A DNA stretch of 64,000 nucleotides from an uncultured Collinsella sp. (GTDB taxonomy: Bacteria; Actinomycetota; Coriobacteriia; Coriobacteriales; Coriobacteriaceae), in contig CAUAAZ010000003.1 in the NCBI GenBank assembly GCA_958427145.1, positions 1 to 64,000 on the forward strand. The letters are read 5' to 3'. This document shows positions 9,365-19,297 of this stretch, in pieces. Numbering within the stretch: position 1 is the stretch's first letter; the number at the start of each line of letters is the position of its first letter. The translations under genes were made by a program, and so were the position numbers. The notes below the pieces were generated by a model, which did not search any database, was not told the origin of the DNA, and saw only the letters and a list, made by a program, of their open reading frames with translations.

Positions 9365-10252
9365 GTGGCTGATGATTTGATTCGTTCTGAGCTGCTTTCT
9401 GCGGATTGGAATGAGGAATGGATGCGCTTGCAGGCTGGTCGGCGGCGGGCTGATGATTCTTTTGAGTGGGATAAGCGGGCCCGGCATTTTCGGCCGCTTG
9501 AGACTGCTCCGTATGCGCAAGATTTTATGAAGCTGCTGGCGTTAAAGCCTGGTGAATCCGTGCTGGATATGGGGTGTGGGGCTGGGTCGATTGCTATTCC
9601 GCTTGCTCAGGCTGGGCATCCTGTGATTGCTGCTGACTTCTCCCCTGCTATGCTGGGCACGCTTGATGCTGGCATTGAGTACTATGGGCTCGAGAATCGC
9701 ATTACACCGCTTGAGCTTGCTTGGGATGATGACTGGGATTTGGTTGGACCGGTCGCGAAAGCGGTAGATGTTGCCTTTGCCAGTCGCTCCGTCACCACGA
9801 CCAACCTAAAAGGCGCGCTTGCCAAGCTTGATCGAACGGCTCGTCGACATTGTGCTGTCACGATGGTCGCCAACTCTAGCCCGCGCTATGACCTGCACCT
9901 GATGAACGCCATCGGTGCCTCGGTTACCTGCAGTAATGGCTTTGTGTATGCCTTTAATATCCTCATTCAGATGGGTGCCCTGCCGCAGGTTACGTACTTT
10001 GAATCGCCTCGTCGCGATACCTTCGATAGCCTTGAGGCGGGCGTGGCGGACTTCTCCCGCATGCTCGAGCACGGTAACGAGGATAAGATCGACCGTCTGC
10101 GCGACTACGTCGCTCAGCATATGATTGAGAATCCCCATGCCGGCGAGCCAGGGTCCAAGGGCGTGCCGCAGGGGCGCTACATGCTCGACCACGTCCGCAA
10201 GGTCCGTTGGGCGTTTATTGCATGGGAGCCGGTCTCTTCGGGCCGTCCATAG
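9365..10252 (+). CDS. SAM-dependent methyltransferase
   Basis: 295-residue class I methyltransferase. Motif I is VLDMGCGAGSIAIPLAQAGH at about residues 65-84, followed by the acidic loop AADFSPAML and a post-motif segment VDVAFASRSV. The substrate is unknown. The start is a GTG at 9365 with GAGGAGG 7 bases upstream. An ATG at 9358 in another frame would encode only four codons (ATG GCC CGT GGC TGA) over the same ribosome-binding site. The first 140 codons are rich in T-ending codons, unlike the neighbours, while the second half returns to C/G-ending codons, which hints at a mosaic origin. No operon partner is evident. Confidence 0.85.
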   Translation: MADDLIRSELLSADWNEEWMRLQAGRRRADDSFEWDKRARHFRPLETAPYAQDFMKLLALKPGESVLDMGCGAGSIAIPLAQAGHPVIAADFSPAMLGTLDAGIEYYGLENRITPLELAWDDDWDLVGPVAKAVDVAFASRSVTTTNLKGALAKLDRTARRHCAVTMVANSSPRYDLHLMNAIGASVTCSNGFVYAFNILIQMGALPQVTYFESPRRDTFDSLEAGVADFSRMLEHGNEDKIDRLRDYVAQHMIENPHAGEPGSKGVPQGRYMLDHVRKVRWAFIAWEPVSSGRP

Positions 10253-10434
10253 ACCGCTTTCGGCCGCCGTACACGTCCGCCTGTAACCCGCGCAGTTCTT
10301 CCGCTCGGCATCCGCATTCTTTTTGAACTGGGCAAACACGCCCCACACCGCGCCGTTCCTGCGCTATCGTGGGACAGCTCACGTAGATTAAGGCCCCATC
10401 GCGGGGCGCCCCATAACATAGAAAGCGAGAACCC

Positions 10435-10734
10435 ATGGCACTGACAGGAGCCCAGGTCAAGCAGCTTCGCAGCATGGCCCATCACCTCAACCCCGCCATC
10501 ATCATCGGCAAGTCCGACATCAACGAGGGCACCGTCGAGCAGACGGTCGCCTACCTGGAGAAGCACGAGCTCGTTAAGTGCTCCGTACTCGATGGTTCCA
10601 GCCTTTCCGCCCGCGAGGCCGCCGAAGAGCTCGCCGACCGCTGCCATGCCGAGGTCGTCCAGGTTATCGGCCGCAAGTTCTCGCTGTATCGCGAGTCCTC
10701 GCGCAAGGACATCGAGAAGATTAAGCTCGTCTAA
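10435..10734 (+). CDS. yhbY: YhbY family RNA-binding protein (CRM domain)
   Basis: 99 residues with the complete CRS1/YhbY (CRM) fold. The start LTGAQVKQLRSMAHHLNP is typical, followed by the GKSDINEG loop that corresponds to the family GxxG RNA-binding loop, and a C-terminal IGRKFSLYRES strand. The family associates with pre-50S ribosomal particles. The Shine-Dalgarno is GAAAGCGAGA, weak but well placed. A terminator lies 40 bases downstream, and the convergent large regulator ends inside that terminator's T-run. Confidence 0.93.
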   Translation: MALTGAQVKQLRSMAHHLNPAIIIGKSDINEGTVEQTVAYLEKHELVKCSVLDGSSLSAREAAEELADRCHAEVVQVIGRKFSLYRESSRKDIEKIKLV

Positions 10735-10773
10735 GAGCCAACGATCCGGCGAGCCAACATACATCAAGCTTGC

Positions 10774-10804
10774 GAGCGTCCGAGCAATTCGGACGCTCTT
10801 TTTT
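10774..10804 (+). terminator. Terminator of yhbY
   Basis: Stem GAGCGTCCGA / TCGGACGCTC with a 5-base loop, followed by six T residues. It overlaps the stop codon of the convergent gene at 10803. Confidence 0.92.
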
Positions 10805-13802
10805 ATCGCTCGACGAGCACGCGGTTAAGCCTGCCCTCCACCAAGCGCTCGTACAGACGCCGCGTCTCAGGCTCGGGCACGCCATTGACCTGCTCCCTCA
10901 GGTGATGCATATGCCCACTGTACAGCTCGACGATATCGCGTCGTCGCCCCGCCGCACCGTAGACGCGCATAGCGCAACGCACCATGTCCTCGCGCGTCTT
11001 CTCTTGCCGCAGCCCCGACTCCACCAGCCATACCGCCGACTGCAGGTCGTTTTCTTCTAGGGCGGCATTCGCGCCCCGAATCATACAGTCGATATACTTC
11101 GATTCCATAATGCGCCGCATACGCAAAAAGTAGGTGGGATTACAGCCATTGGGAACATACAACGGGCCGGCGTAGAGTTGCTCGATCTTAAGGCACAGCT
11201 CGATCAGATGGGGTCCGCGCGCACCCGTGCGATTTCCCAAAACTTCGCGGCTTATCTGATCAAACAATCGCACGTCGGTCTTGACGTAATCGCCGTTAAG
11301 CCCAATGCACTCGTTTTGAATCAGCACACACGACTTGCCATCCGGTGTCGGCCCCAAGGCCGAACGCAGGCGCGATATCGTCGAGTACAGATTGTTACGG
11401 GCGCTATTGAACTCGGCATGGGGCCACAGCTCCATAGCCAGCGTCTCGCGGTCGACCAGTGCATCCATGCCCAGCGCCAGCCGCTCGGCAAGCGTCGCCG
11501 CTTTCTTGCGGCGCCACATCTTATCCGTGATGGGGAACCCGTCGCGCTCGGCGCGAAACGCCCCAAACATGCGGATCTCGATATGGCCAATCACATCGAC
11601 ACCCTCGGCATCGCCAGCCTGGAACAGACGCTCGCCTTCGCCCTCAAAGTCGTCACGCAGCGAATACCGCGACAGCTCGCGCACCGGGAGCTTCTTTCGA
11701 ATTCTAGCGGCCGGCTCACCCAGACAATGCATCGCAAGGCGCGCAAACAGCCGATACGACGGATCCAAAATCCCTAGGCGGTTCATGGACATCCAGGCTG
11801 CAAGGTCGCTATCGCGGCCCGCGGAGGCCAAATGCAGCGCCACCATCCATGCCTCGGCACCACCGACCTGCGTTCGACTCAAATCGAGCAGCTCTGCCTC
11901 TTCGCGCACCGATACCATCGATGTATTGCGCAAGTACGCCGCGCGCTCTAGCAGCAGTGCGTTGTCGCGTATGTATCCAATCGATTCCTCGGCAAGTCTG
12001 AGCACCTGCACCGCACGGAATTTGGCATTGACCGGACGCCCCTCAGCCAGCGACTGCCAGCCTTCCAGTATCAAGCCAAACAACTGGACTTGATTGTCAC
12101 GCACGCGCACGGCAAAACGGTCGAGCTCATTGAATGCCTGCTCGTCGGTCACCGGCATGCCGGCAAGCAGGCGCCGCGCCGATAATACCATGCGCACCCA
12201 GATGGCGAGTGCTCGGATTCCACGCGCTTCGAGTGCCTCGAGCGTCAGGGCCATCTCGTCATCACGCTCGTCAGTCCCTGCATACGACCCATCAAACAGC
12301 TCCGTCAACATGCGGTCCGCCCGCACAAACGTCCCCGCGATATCGAGCTCGCAATCGTAGGCCTTATCCGTTTTGAGCCCCGCGAGGATCTCGCCGCCCT
12401 TCGCCCGCTCGGTCAGCCCATGCTTTATCTCGACATGTGCGGACAGCATATCGAGTGCGGCACAAGACACCTCACTTTCCAACGCTGTATGGCTTGCCGG
12501 AAGCCCCAGACCACTATCTCCATAACAGGCGGCCGTAAACGCGTGCGCCACCTTCCACGACACGGGATCGAGCTCGCAAATCGCTTGCTCGCCCGCACGC
12601 TCGATAATTGAGGCCATATACCGCGCGAGCTTTGTATTGGAGACGCTCACCGCCGCCAGATAGATGCCGAGCGCCTCGTCAGGCGTCGGCTCCGATGCCT
12701 GGCCATCTGCCTCGTTCTTTCCCAGCGCCGCGCGGCAGACATCCCCTCCATGCCCCGTCAGGGCCAGATCGACCCCATACTGCCCGGCAAGTTCCAACAC
12801 CGTACTGCGGTCCAAAAACGCGTCGGCAAGGTCCATCGCGGTATCGCAGCGCCCCGCTTTAATCAATATACGCGCCGCCCGCACAACGAGTTCGGGGCGA
12901 ATTTCGGCGACCAGCTTGCGCAATCGCAGACGCGCGTTGTCCTCGGTACCCAAGCAGGTAAAGCTCCGGTCTGCCGGATCAACGCCAAAAATGGGATAAT
13001 CGCGGACAAGATAGGACTGGTCAATCGCCGAAAGTCTAACGCCGCAAGCCTCGAGCTCCGAAATATTGCCCTCACCCATTAAGACCATCAAGCATGCCAC
13101 ACTAAACAGGGCGTTGTTCTCGAGCGACGCCAGATCAACAAGTGCCGCACCGTAAATATTGACGATCTCGTTTTCGAGCATCTGGGCAACGTCTCCCTGC
13201 CCGTATAGCCCCGACTGCATAGCCGAGACGAGCTCGGGCACGCCCTGCGTAAGCTGATAGAAGTCGAGCGATGTGCTAATCGAAAACGCCGATGCCCACG
13301 CCGAATACTCATAGGCATGCACCTTGAGCATCTGCGCGTTGACTTTAATCGAATCGCCCAGTCCATGAATCAGCTGGCGATTCGAGGGACGGCAGCTCAT
13401 AAAGACCCCAACCCCCATAGCACGCAGGCTTCGGATTCGGTCGATCAGCTCCTCGGTCTCGCCCTGGCTGAGGTTAGGCACGTTATCGATTGCAATCAGG
13501 GAGTGCGGCTTGTCCTTAAGCTCTTCGGTAACGACCTCGAGCTGCATAAACACCTCGCGCCCAATGGCGCGGTCGGCCTCGATGATCCGCACGGGACCTC
13601 GCGTCGGATCGTTTTTAACCTCTTGGGCATACTGCAGCAGCACCGAGGTTTTCCCAAAGCCATCAGGCGCGTAGAGGACTACGATGCCGGCCTTTCGGCC
13701 CTTGGCGATAAGTTCGTTCATCAAGCGATCGCGCCGCACCGTATAACTACTGCCCAGCGGCATAAGCTCGAGGTCGTCCATATTGCCCAAATCGTTAACC
13801 AT
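10803..13802 (-). CDS. Large transcriptional regulator: STAND-type ATPase + winged helix + BTAD
   Basis: 999-residue cytoplasmic regulator. The N-terminal NTPase has a Walker A motif APDGFGKTSV (residues 45-54) and a Walker B-like SLIAIDNVPN. A long helical, TPR-like middle follows. About residues 741-850 form an OmpR/SARP-type winged helix (IRMFGAFRAERDG ... RRKKAATLAERLAL ... ARNNLYSTISRLRSALG), and the last ~140 residues match a bacterial transcriptional activation domain (BTAD). AfsR/SARP proteins usually have the DNA-binding and BTAD part first; here the order is reversed, as in MalT-like layouts. The start has GAGGAG 6 bases upstream. It is monocistronic and convergent with yhbY. The target genes and ligand cannot be told from the sequence. 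Confidence 0.82.
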   Translation of the reverse strand: MVNDLGNMDDLELMPLGSSYTVRRDRLMNELIAKGRKAGIVVLYAPDGFGKTSVLLQYAQEVKNDPTRGPVRIIEADRAIGREVFMQLEVVTEELKDKPHSLIAIDNVPNLSQGETEELIDRIRSLRAMGVGVFMSCRPSNRQLIHGLGDSIKVNAQMLKVHAYEYSAWASAFSISTSLDFYQLTQGVPELVSAMQSGLYGQGDVAQMLENEIVNIYGAALVDLASLENNALFSVACLMVLMGEGNISELEACGVRLSAIDQSYLVRDYPIFGVDPADRSFTCLGTEDNARLRLRKLVAEIRPELVVRAARILIKAGRCDTAMDLADAFLDRSTVLELAGQYGVDLALTGHGGDVCRAALGKNEADGQASEPTPDEALGIYLAAVSVSNTKLARYMASIIERAGEQAICELDPVSWKVAHAFTAACYGDSGLGLPASHTALESEVSCAALDMLSAHVEIKHGLTERAKGGEILAGLKTDKAYDCELDIAGTFVRADRMLTELFDGSYAGTDERDDEMALTLEALEARGIRALAIWVRMVLSARRLLAGMPVTDEQAFNELDRFAVRVRDNQVQLFGLILEGWQSLAEGRPVNAKFRAVQVLRLAEESIGYIRDNALLLERAAYLRNTSMVSVREEAELLDLSRTQVGGAEAWMVALHLASAGRDSDLAAWMSMNRLGILDPSYRLFARLAMHCLGEPAARIRKKLPVRELSRYSLRDDFEGEGERLFQAGDAEGVDVIGHIEIRMFGAFRAERDGFPITDKMWRRKKAATLAERLALGMDALVDRETLAMELWPHAEFNSARNNLYSTISRLRSALGPTPDGKSCVLIQNECIGLNGDYVKTDVRLFDQISREVLGNRTGARGPHLIELCLKIEQLYAGPLYVPNGCNPTYFLRMRRIMESKYIDCMIRGANAALEENDLQSAVWLVESGLRQEKTREDMVRCAMRVYGAAGRRRDIVELYSGHMHHLREQVNGVPEPETRRLYERLVEGRLNRVLVER

Positions 13803-14185
13803 GCCCGCTCCTCAACTCGACCACATGGACACCGTAACGCTAGACCATATGTATCGCTAGATGAATAGAGCAATACTACGGTTTAGGATGTTTGTTGGTA
13901 CGCAAATGGCAAGTTTTTGTTCAGCGTGGTCCGATTGAAACTTATCCCCCAACCAATCAGTCTTTGCGCAGGTCAATGCGCTTGCCAGCTTGTCCCATCC
14001 TTTGGCAGTGTACCTCAAATGAGCGCTGTTCAATTGTGTTGCGCAACTCACCTAACGTCAGCTACCGTCTACGACCTTTTCATAGCATTTATGCATAGTA
14101 TCTGTTATGGAATGAATCATGCTGCACCTGACGCACCCGTCAAGTTCGCGGCAAGATTTTCGTCAAGCACACGGCGCGCGCTCAG
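13803..14185. other. Intergenic region without recognisable genes
   Basis: About 380 bases between the start of the large regulator and the nagB terminator, AT-richer than the genes around it. Open frames on both strands are short and lack ribosome-binding sites. It must contain the promoter of the regulator, but I see no convincing -35/-10 pair. Confidence 0.5.
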
Positions 14186-14214
14186 CAAAAAGGCCGCCGC
14201 AAAGCGGAGGCCTT
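14186..14214 (-). terminator. nagB: Terminator of nagB
   Basis: On the minus strand, AAGGCCTCCGC and GCGGCGGCCTT pair around TTT and run into TTTT. It lies about 33 bases past the nagB stop. Confidence 0.85.
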
Positions 14215-14246
14215 CGGCAAAGCTATGTCGAGGTGATAGGCTATCG

Positions 14247-14975
14247 CTACTTGCAGAGCGAAAGGGCGGCCTCGTCGGCAACGACAACGCAGTTGGTGTG
14301 CAGTTGCAGGATCGAGGCAGGGCACTGGGGGGTAACCGGACCATAGCACATGTCATGTACGGCCTGCGCCTTGGCCTCGCCGTTGGCGACGACCAGGATC
14401 ATGCGGGCATACATGATGGTCTGAGTGCCCATGGTATAGGCCTGACGGGGCACGTCGTCAATGCTGTCGAACAGGCGGCTGTTGGCCTGAATAGTGCTCT
14501 CGGTAAGGTCGACACAGTGCGTACCCTTGGAGAAGTGGTCATCGGGCTCGTTGAAGCCAATGTGACCGTTGTTACCGATGCCGAGCAGCTGCAGATCAGG
14601 GTAACCGGCAGCAGCGACGATTTTGTCGTACTCAGAGCAGGCAGCGGCAGCGTCGGGATTGGAACCATCGGGCACATGCGTGTTGTTCAGGTCGATGTTA
14701 ATGTGATCGAAGAAGTTCTCACGCATAAAGTAGTGGTAGCTCTGGGGATCGTCGTGCGAAAGGCCACGATACTCGTCGAGGTTGTAGGTGCTGACCTCGG
14801 CAAAGTCGACGTCACCCTTCTCGTACCAAGCGGCGAGCTGCTTGTAGGCGCCAATCGGGGTGGAGCCGGTGGCAAGACCCAGCACGCAATCGGGCTTGAG
14901 GATAACCTGGGCCGAGATGATATTGGCGGCCTTGCGGCTCATATCCTCGTAGTCTTCAGCTTTAATGATCTTCAT
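14247..14975 (-). CDS. nagB: Glucosamine-6-phosphate deaminase
   Basis: Converts glucosamine-6-phosphate to fructose-6-phosphate and ammonia in amino-sugar use. The 242-residue length is typical. It shows LGLATGSTPIGAYKQL (sugar-phosphate site), TYNLDEYRGL with the catalytic acid, LGIGNNGHIGFNEPDD with the catalytic histidine, and a C-terminal PASILQLHTNCVVVAD segment. The ATG at 14975 follows GAGAAAGGA; longer in-frame starts lack a site. It stands alone between its terminator and an upstream 270-base gap, close to a sugar PTS EIIA and glmM, which handle the same hexosamine phosphates. Confidence 0.96.
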   Translation of the reverse strand: MKIIKAEDYEDMSRKAANIISAQVILKPDCVLGLATGSTPIGAYKQLAAWYEKGDVDFAEVSTYNLDEYRGLSHDDPQSYHYFMRENFFDHINIDLNNTHVPDGSNPDAAAACSEYDKIVAAAGYPDLQLLGIGNNGHIGFNEPDDHFSKGTHCVDLTESTIQANSRLFDSIDDVPRQAYTMGTQTIMYARMILVVANGEAKAQAVHDMCYGPVTPQCPASILQLHTNCVVVADEAALSLCK

Positions 14976-15173
14976 TACGCGTCCTTTCTCGTACAAGAGA
15001 GGCAAGGCTCTCCTTACAAGCACTTGCCCGCGGCCCGCGTCGGCCGCAACCAACGTGTGCGGCCACCAGGGCGAGGTCGCGTAATGTGTGTGTCTCGTGT
15101 CTACCCGCGTCGAGGCCCCTGCCCGTCCACGGTGACCCAAAGCTGTTTAGCTTCGGACAAATCCCATCTTGCC

Positions 15174-15207
15174 ACGGAGGGCGTCCTCTTTCAAGGGCGC
15201 CCTCCGT
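15174..15207. terminator. Hairpin between the EIIA gene and nagB
   Basis: ACGGAGGGCG (15174-15183) and CGCCCTCCGT (15198-15207) form a perfect stem. It lies about 40 bases beyond the stop of the minus-strand EIIA gene. No T-run is present, so it may terminate weakly or protect the 3' end. Confidence 0.5.
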
Positions 15208-15247
15208 AAACGTGTTCGAATTGTAGGCTAAAGGCCAAGCGCGCTCA

Positions 15248-15745
15248 CTAGCGCTCACGAGCGACGATGAGTTGGTCCATCTCCTCGACATGCTCGCCAA
15301 TGGAGCCCTTGATGCTCGAGAACTCAACGGAGTTGCACACCAAGATAGGAACCGTCACATCGTAACCCTCGGCGGCAATTGCCTCGCGATCGAACTCGAT
15401 GAGTACATCACCCTTATGGACAATGTCACCCACTTGCGCATGTACGGTAAAGTGCTTGCCCTCGAGCTGAACAGTGTCCAAACCAACGTGGATGAGCACG
15501 TCCAGACCATCGACCGTGTTGAGCGCAACGGCGTGTCCCGTGGGAAAAATGGCCTCGACCTTGGCGTCTGCCGGCGCAATCACGCGCGTGCCGGTAGGCT
15601 GAATCGCCACGCCCTGGCCCAAAAGGCCGGTGGCAAACGTCTGGTCATTGACCTCGGACAACGGAATGACATCACCCGAGATGGGAGCATCCAGCGTAAG
15701 GACTCGACCACGCATACCAAAAGACCTTAGGACTTTAGTGAACAT
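15248..15745 (-). CDS. PTS glucose-type EIIA component
   Basis: 165-residue soluble phosphocarrier of the glucose family (EIIA-Glc/Crr). It receives phosphate from HPr and passes it to a membrane EIIB/C. The phospho-histidine is His86 in the family string DVLIHVGLDTVQLEG. The N-terminal half has SGDVIPLSEVND and FATGLLGQGVAIQPT, also typical. The ATG at 15745 is preceded by GAGGGGGAG. It is an isolated domain with no EIIBC or HPr gene nearby, so it may serve a partner elsewhere or act as a regulatory EIIA. The neighbouring nagB suggests an amino-sugar link, but that is inference. Confidence 0.92.
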   Translation of the reverse strand: MFTKVLRSFGMRGRVLTLDAPISGDVIPLSEVNDQTFATGLLGQGVAIQPTGTRVIAPADAKVEAIFPTGHAVALNTVDGLDVLIHVGLDTVQLEGKHFTVHAQVGDIVHKGDVLIEFDREAIAAEGYDVTVPILVCNSVEFSSIKGSIGEHVEEMDQLIVARER

Positions 15746-15816
15746 GCTCCCCCTCGGACATACCAATCAATCAAAATAACCTTGTCAGTTTACCACTTGG
15801 CACCCGTTTTTGGCCA

Positions 15817-17154
15817 TTAGGGAAGTTCGCGCTTGACAACCTCGACGATATCGTTAACAACACGCTGGGTCAGCTCGTGCGTCTCGGCCTCGGCCATAAC
15901 GCGAACCAGCGGCTCGGTACCGCTCGGGCGCACCAAGATGCGGCCGCGACCGTTGAGCTCCTTCTCGGCGGCAGCGACGGCGTCCCAAATGGGCTGGCAA
16001 TCGTCCAGGCCGGCCTTGTTGTCCGAATGCACGTTGACGAGCACCTGCGGGTACTTCTTCATGATGCCGGCAAGGTCGGTGAGAGTGCGGCCAGTGCGCT
16101 TGAGCACGGCCAGAAGCTGCAGGGCCGTCACCAAGCCGTCGCCGGTGGTGTTGTGCTCCAGGAAGATGATGTGGCCGGACTGCTCGCCGCCGATGACGGC
16201 ACCGTCCTCGAGCATGCGCTCAAGAACATAGCGGTCGCCCACGGCGGTCTGCACCATCTCAAAGCCCTGCTCCTTCATGGCGATGGAGAAACCGAGGTTG
16301 CACATAACGGTCGAGACGATCTCGGAGTTGGCGAGCTTACCGCGAGCAGCAAGGTCGGAGCCGCAGATGGCAAGAATGTAGTCGCCATCAATCTCGTTGC
16401 CCTCGCTGTCCACAAAGAGCACGCGGTCGGCGTCGCCGTCGTGAGCCAGACCGATATCGGCGTGGGTGCGCAGCACGAGCTCGCGCAGGGGCTCAAGGTG
16501 CGTGGAGCCGCACTCGACGTTAATGTCAGTGCCGCAGTAATCGGTGTTGATGGCATGGACCGTGGCGCCCAGGCGCTGCAGCGCGGCAGGCGTGGTCTGG
16601 CACGAAGCGCCGTGGCCGCAGTCGACGGCAACGACCAGGCCGTCGAGCTTAAGGCCGTCGAGCGTGCTGATGGCATGATCGACATAGTCCTTGCGGGCAT
16701 CCTTCATCTTGATGATGTGACCCACACCGGCGCCGGTCGGCAGCGTGTCGGCAGCCATGGCCTCCTCGGACATGACCCAGGCGCTGATCTCTTCCTCAAC
16801 CGCATCGGGAAGCTTCATGCCCTTGCGGCTAAAGAACTTGATGCCGTTGAACTCCGGAGGATTGTGCGAAGCGGAGATGACGATGCCGCCATCGAGCTCG
16901 TTTTGGACGGTGAGCAGCGCCACGGCCGGCGTAGGAATGACGCCGCAGCAGTGCGGGCGGCCGCCCTCGGCCATAATGCCGGCGGTCAGCGCGCTCTCGA
17001 GCATGGTACCCGAAAGACGCGTGTCGCGGCCGATGCAGATGTCCGGACCAAGAAACTTGGTCGCCGCGCGGCCCAGGCGAAACGCGAGGTCGCACGAAAG
17101 GTCGGCATTGGCGACACCACGGACGCCGTCGGTACCGAAGATGTTCTGGGGCAT
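15817..17154 (-). CDS. glmM: Phosphoglucosamine mutase
   Basis: Interconverts glucosamine-6-P and glucosamine-1-P for peptidoglycan precursor synthesis. At 445 residues it has the canonical length and all four motifs: FGTDGVRGVAN at the start, the phosphoserine loop ISASHNPPEFNG, the metal loop DGDADRVLFVD, the sugar-binding GGEQSGHI, and the phosphate-binding RPSGTEPLVRVM near the C-terminus. GGAAGGAGCG precedes the ATG. It lies downstream of rplM-rpsI, with a terminator between, so it probably has its own promoter. Confidence 0.97.
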   Translation of the reverse strand: MPQNIFGTDGVRGVANADLSCDLAFRLGRAATKFLGPDICIGRDTRLSGTMLESALTAGIMAEGGRPHCCGVIPTPAVALLTVQNELDGGIVISASHNPPEFNGIKFFSRKGMKLPDAVEEEISAWVMSEEAMAADTLPTGAGVGHIIKMKDARKDYVDHAISTLDGLKLDGLVVAVDCGHGASCQTTPAALQRLGATVHAINTDYCGTDINVECGSTHLEPLRELVLRTHADIGLAHDGDADRVLFVDSEGNEIDGDYILAICGSDLAARGKLANSEIVSTVMCNLGFSIAMKEQGFEMVQTAVGDRYVLERMLEDGAVIGGEQSGHIIFLEHNTTGDGLVTALQLLAVLKRTGRTLTDLAGIMKKYPQVLVNVHSDNKAGLDDCQPIWDAVAAAEKELNGRGRILVRPSGTEPLVRVMAEAETHELTQRVVNDIVEVVKRELP

Positions 17155-17202
17155 AGGATCGCTCCTTCCCTAGCAGGCGATATGCAACCGCCCACCCTAG
17201 TC

Positions 17203-17248
17203 GAAAAAGAAAAGCGGGACCCGCCGAGCAATCGGCAGGCCCCGCTTG
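17203..17248 (-). terminator. Terminator of rplM-rpsI
   Basis: On the minus strand, AAGCGGGGCCTGCCGA and TCGGCGGGTCCCGCTT pair and are followed by TTCTTTTTC. It lies about 30 bases after the rpsI stop. Confidence 0.9.
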
Positions 17249-17277
17249 TACATTGTATCTCGTAAGGAGATAAAACC

Positions 17278-17673
<396 letters not shown>

Positions 17674-17675
17674 CT

Positions 17676-18119
17676 TTAAGCCTCCAGCTCAATCTTCGTG
17701 GGGTTCTGGGCAGCGTGCGGATGCTCGGCACCAGCGTAGACCTTAAGCTTGGTCATCTGGGCACGGCCGAGGGTGGTCTTGGGCAGCATGCCGCGAACGG
17801 CACGCTCGATGACCTTCTCCGGGTGCTTCTCCATAGCCTGGCGGAAGCTCTCAGCCTTGAGGCCGCCGTTGTAGCCGCTGTGGCGATAATAGGTCTTCGT
17901 GTCGGCCTTGTTACCGGTAAGCTGGACCTTATCGGCGTTGATGACGACAACGAAGTCGCCGCAGTCGCTGTTGGGCGTGAACTGGGGCTTGTTCTTACCG
18001 CGCAGGATCATTGCGATCTGGGTGGCAAGACGGCCCAGGACAGCACCATCGGCGTCGACGAGAACCCAGTTGCGCTGGACCTCGCCCTGCTTGGCGTAGT
18101 GAGTCGATTTCGAAATCAC
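17676..18119 (-). CDS. rplM: Ribosomal protein uL13
   Basis: 147-residue 50S subunit protein. Diagnostic strings are VLVDADGAVLGRLATQIA, GDFVVVINADKVQLTGNK, YYRHSGYNGGLK and RGMLPKTTLGR. It is the first gene of the rplM-rpsI operon. Its upstream 190 bases contain no obvious leader structure that I can assign. Confidence 0.98.
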   Translation of the reverse strand: MISKSTHYAKQGEVQRNWVLVDADGAVLGRLATQIAMILRGKNKPQFTPNSDCGDFVVVINADKVQLTGNKADTKTYYRHSGYNGGLKAESFRQAMEKHPEKVIERAVRGMLPKTTLGRAQMTKLKVYAGAEHPHAAQNPTKIELEA

Positions 18120-18312
18120 TTAGACTCCTCCATGTACAGTACGTGTTGTTACAGAGATTCACGGGGCTCTGCAAGTAACCCGTCCATATTACCCCGCTCG
18201 CCGCCCGAGTCAACAGGAATTTTGGCTCCGACCAGAGTTTCTGCACATGTCGTCCACGAGCTGTGGTTTTCCAGCTCTTTAGCTGTTGTCATTTTTTGAG
18301 GGTTCGCCGTCG

Positions 18313-19191
18313 CTAGCGCTCGACAAACGCCTCGATATCACTCAGTAGGCGCTTTGCCTCCTGGCGGCCCTGAATATACAGGTCGAGGAGCTTTGCCGGA
18401 TCGTGCTCAACGTGACCGACCTCGACCGGCTTTTGCGGAGCGACGACCAACGCACGGCCCTCGCGCTCATACTTCCACAGATGCATGCGCTGGATGTTAT
18501 AGCGGTCGTGGCGCGTCTCGATAGCCTCGAGCAAGTAGGGGTAGTCGGCATAGCGGGCGCGTGCGGCGGGCATAAACTCGTAGGGCTTTTTCTCGTACGA
18601 GCGGTCCTGCGTGACAATGACAACCGCGCGATCGAAGCCCGCTTCCTCCAGCACGTGCTCGATGGGGACCGAATCGGCTACGCCGCCATCGACGTATTTG
18701 TGCCCGTCAATCTCGACCGGCGGCGTCACCAGCGGCAGCGACGTCGATGCGCGCACAGCATCGAGGTCGAGCACGGCGCTTTTGACCGGCAGGTACGTGG
18801 CGGTTCCAAAGAGCATGTCCGTCGCGACGGCGTACATCTCGATGGGGCTGGCGTCGAACGTCTCGTTGTCAAAGGGATCCAGGCGGTCCTGGACATCGTT
18901 GAAGATAAAGTCATATCCCACAATAGAGCCCGTGGACGCAAACGATGCGGCGCCCATGTAGCGGCTGTCGTTGCAGAAAGCCAGGTTGATGCGGTTGGCA
19001 CGGCCGATCTGGTGCGACTTGTAGTTCACGCCGTTGAGGGCGCCAGCCGATACGCCATATACCGCCGGAATCTCGACGCCAGCCTCCATGAGGACGTCGA
19101 GCACGCCCGCGGTAAACTGCCCGCGAAAACTGCCGCCCTCCAGGACGAGCGCGACCTTGCCGGCGTTCTTTGCCTTATCTTCTGCAGTCAT
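18313..19191 (-). CDS. Patatin-like phospholipase family protein
   Basis: 292-residue putative lipid acyl hydrolase. The oxyanion-hole motif is LVLEGGSFRGQFTAG (GGSxRG rather than GGGxRG), the nucleophile elbow is YGVSAGALNG (GxSxG), and the catalytic Asp is in KYVDGGVADSVP. No signal peptide or membrane segment is visible, so it is probably cytoplasmic. It resembles the YjjU/RssA-like bacterial patatins. The gene is monocistronic; upstream lies a perfect inverted repeat element. Substrate unknown. Confidence 0.9.
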   Translation of the reverse strand: MTAEDKAKNAGKVALVLEGGSFRGQFTAGVLDVLMEAGVEIPAVYGVSAGALNGVNYKSHQIGRANRINLAFCNDSRYMGAASFASTGSIVGYDFIFNDVQDRLDPFDNETFDASPIEMYAVATDMLFGTATYLPVKSAVLDLDAVRASTSLPLVTPPVEIDGHKYVDGGVADSVPIEHVLEEAGFDRAVVIVTQDRSYEKKPYEFMPAARARYADYPYLLEAIETRHDRYNIQRMHLWKYEREGRALVVAPQKPVEVGHVEHDPAKLLDLYIQGRQEAKRLLSDIEAFVER

Positions 19192-19297
19192 ATTGACCTC
19201 CTGCGATTGCGTTTTGGCCTTCTTCTACCCAGTTTTGGAATGGAGGGCGCTAAGGTTTTGGAGTTGGAGGGGTCAGGTCGGTCAAGCCGCCCTCCCC

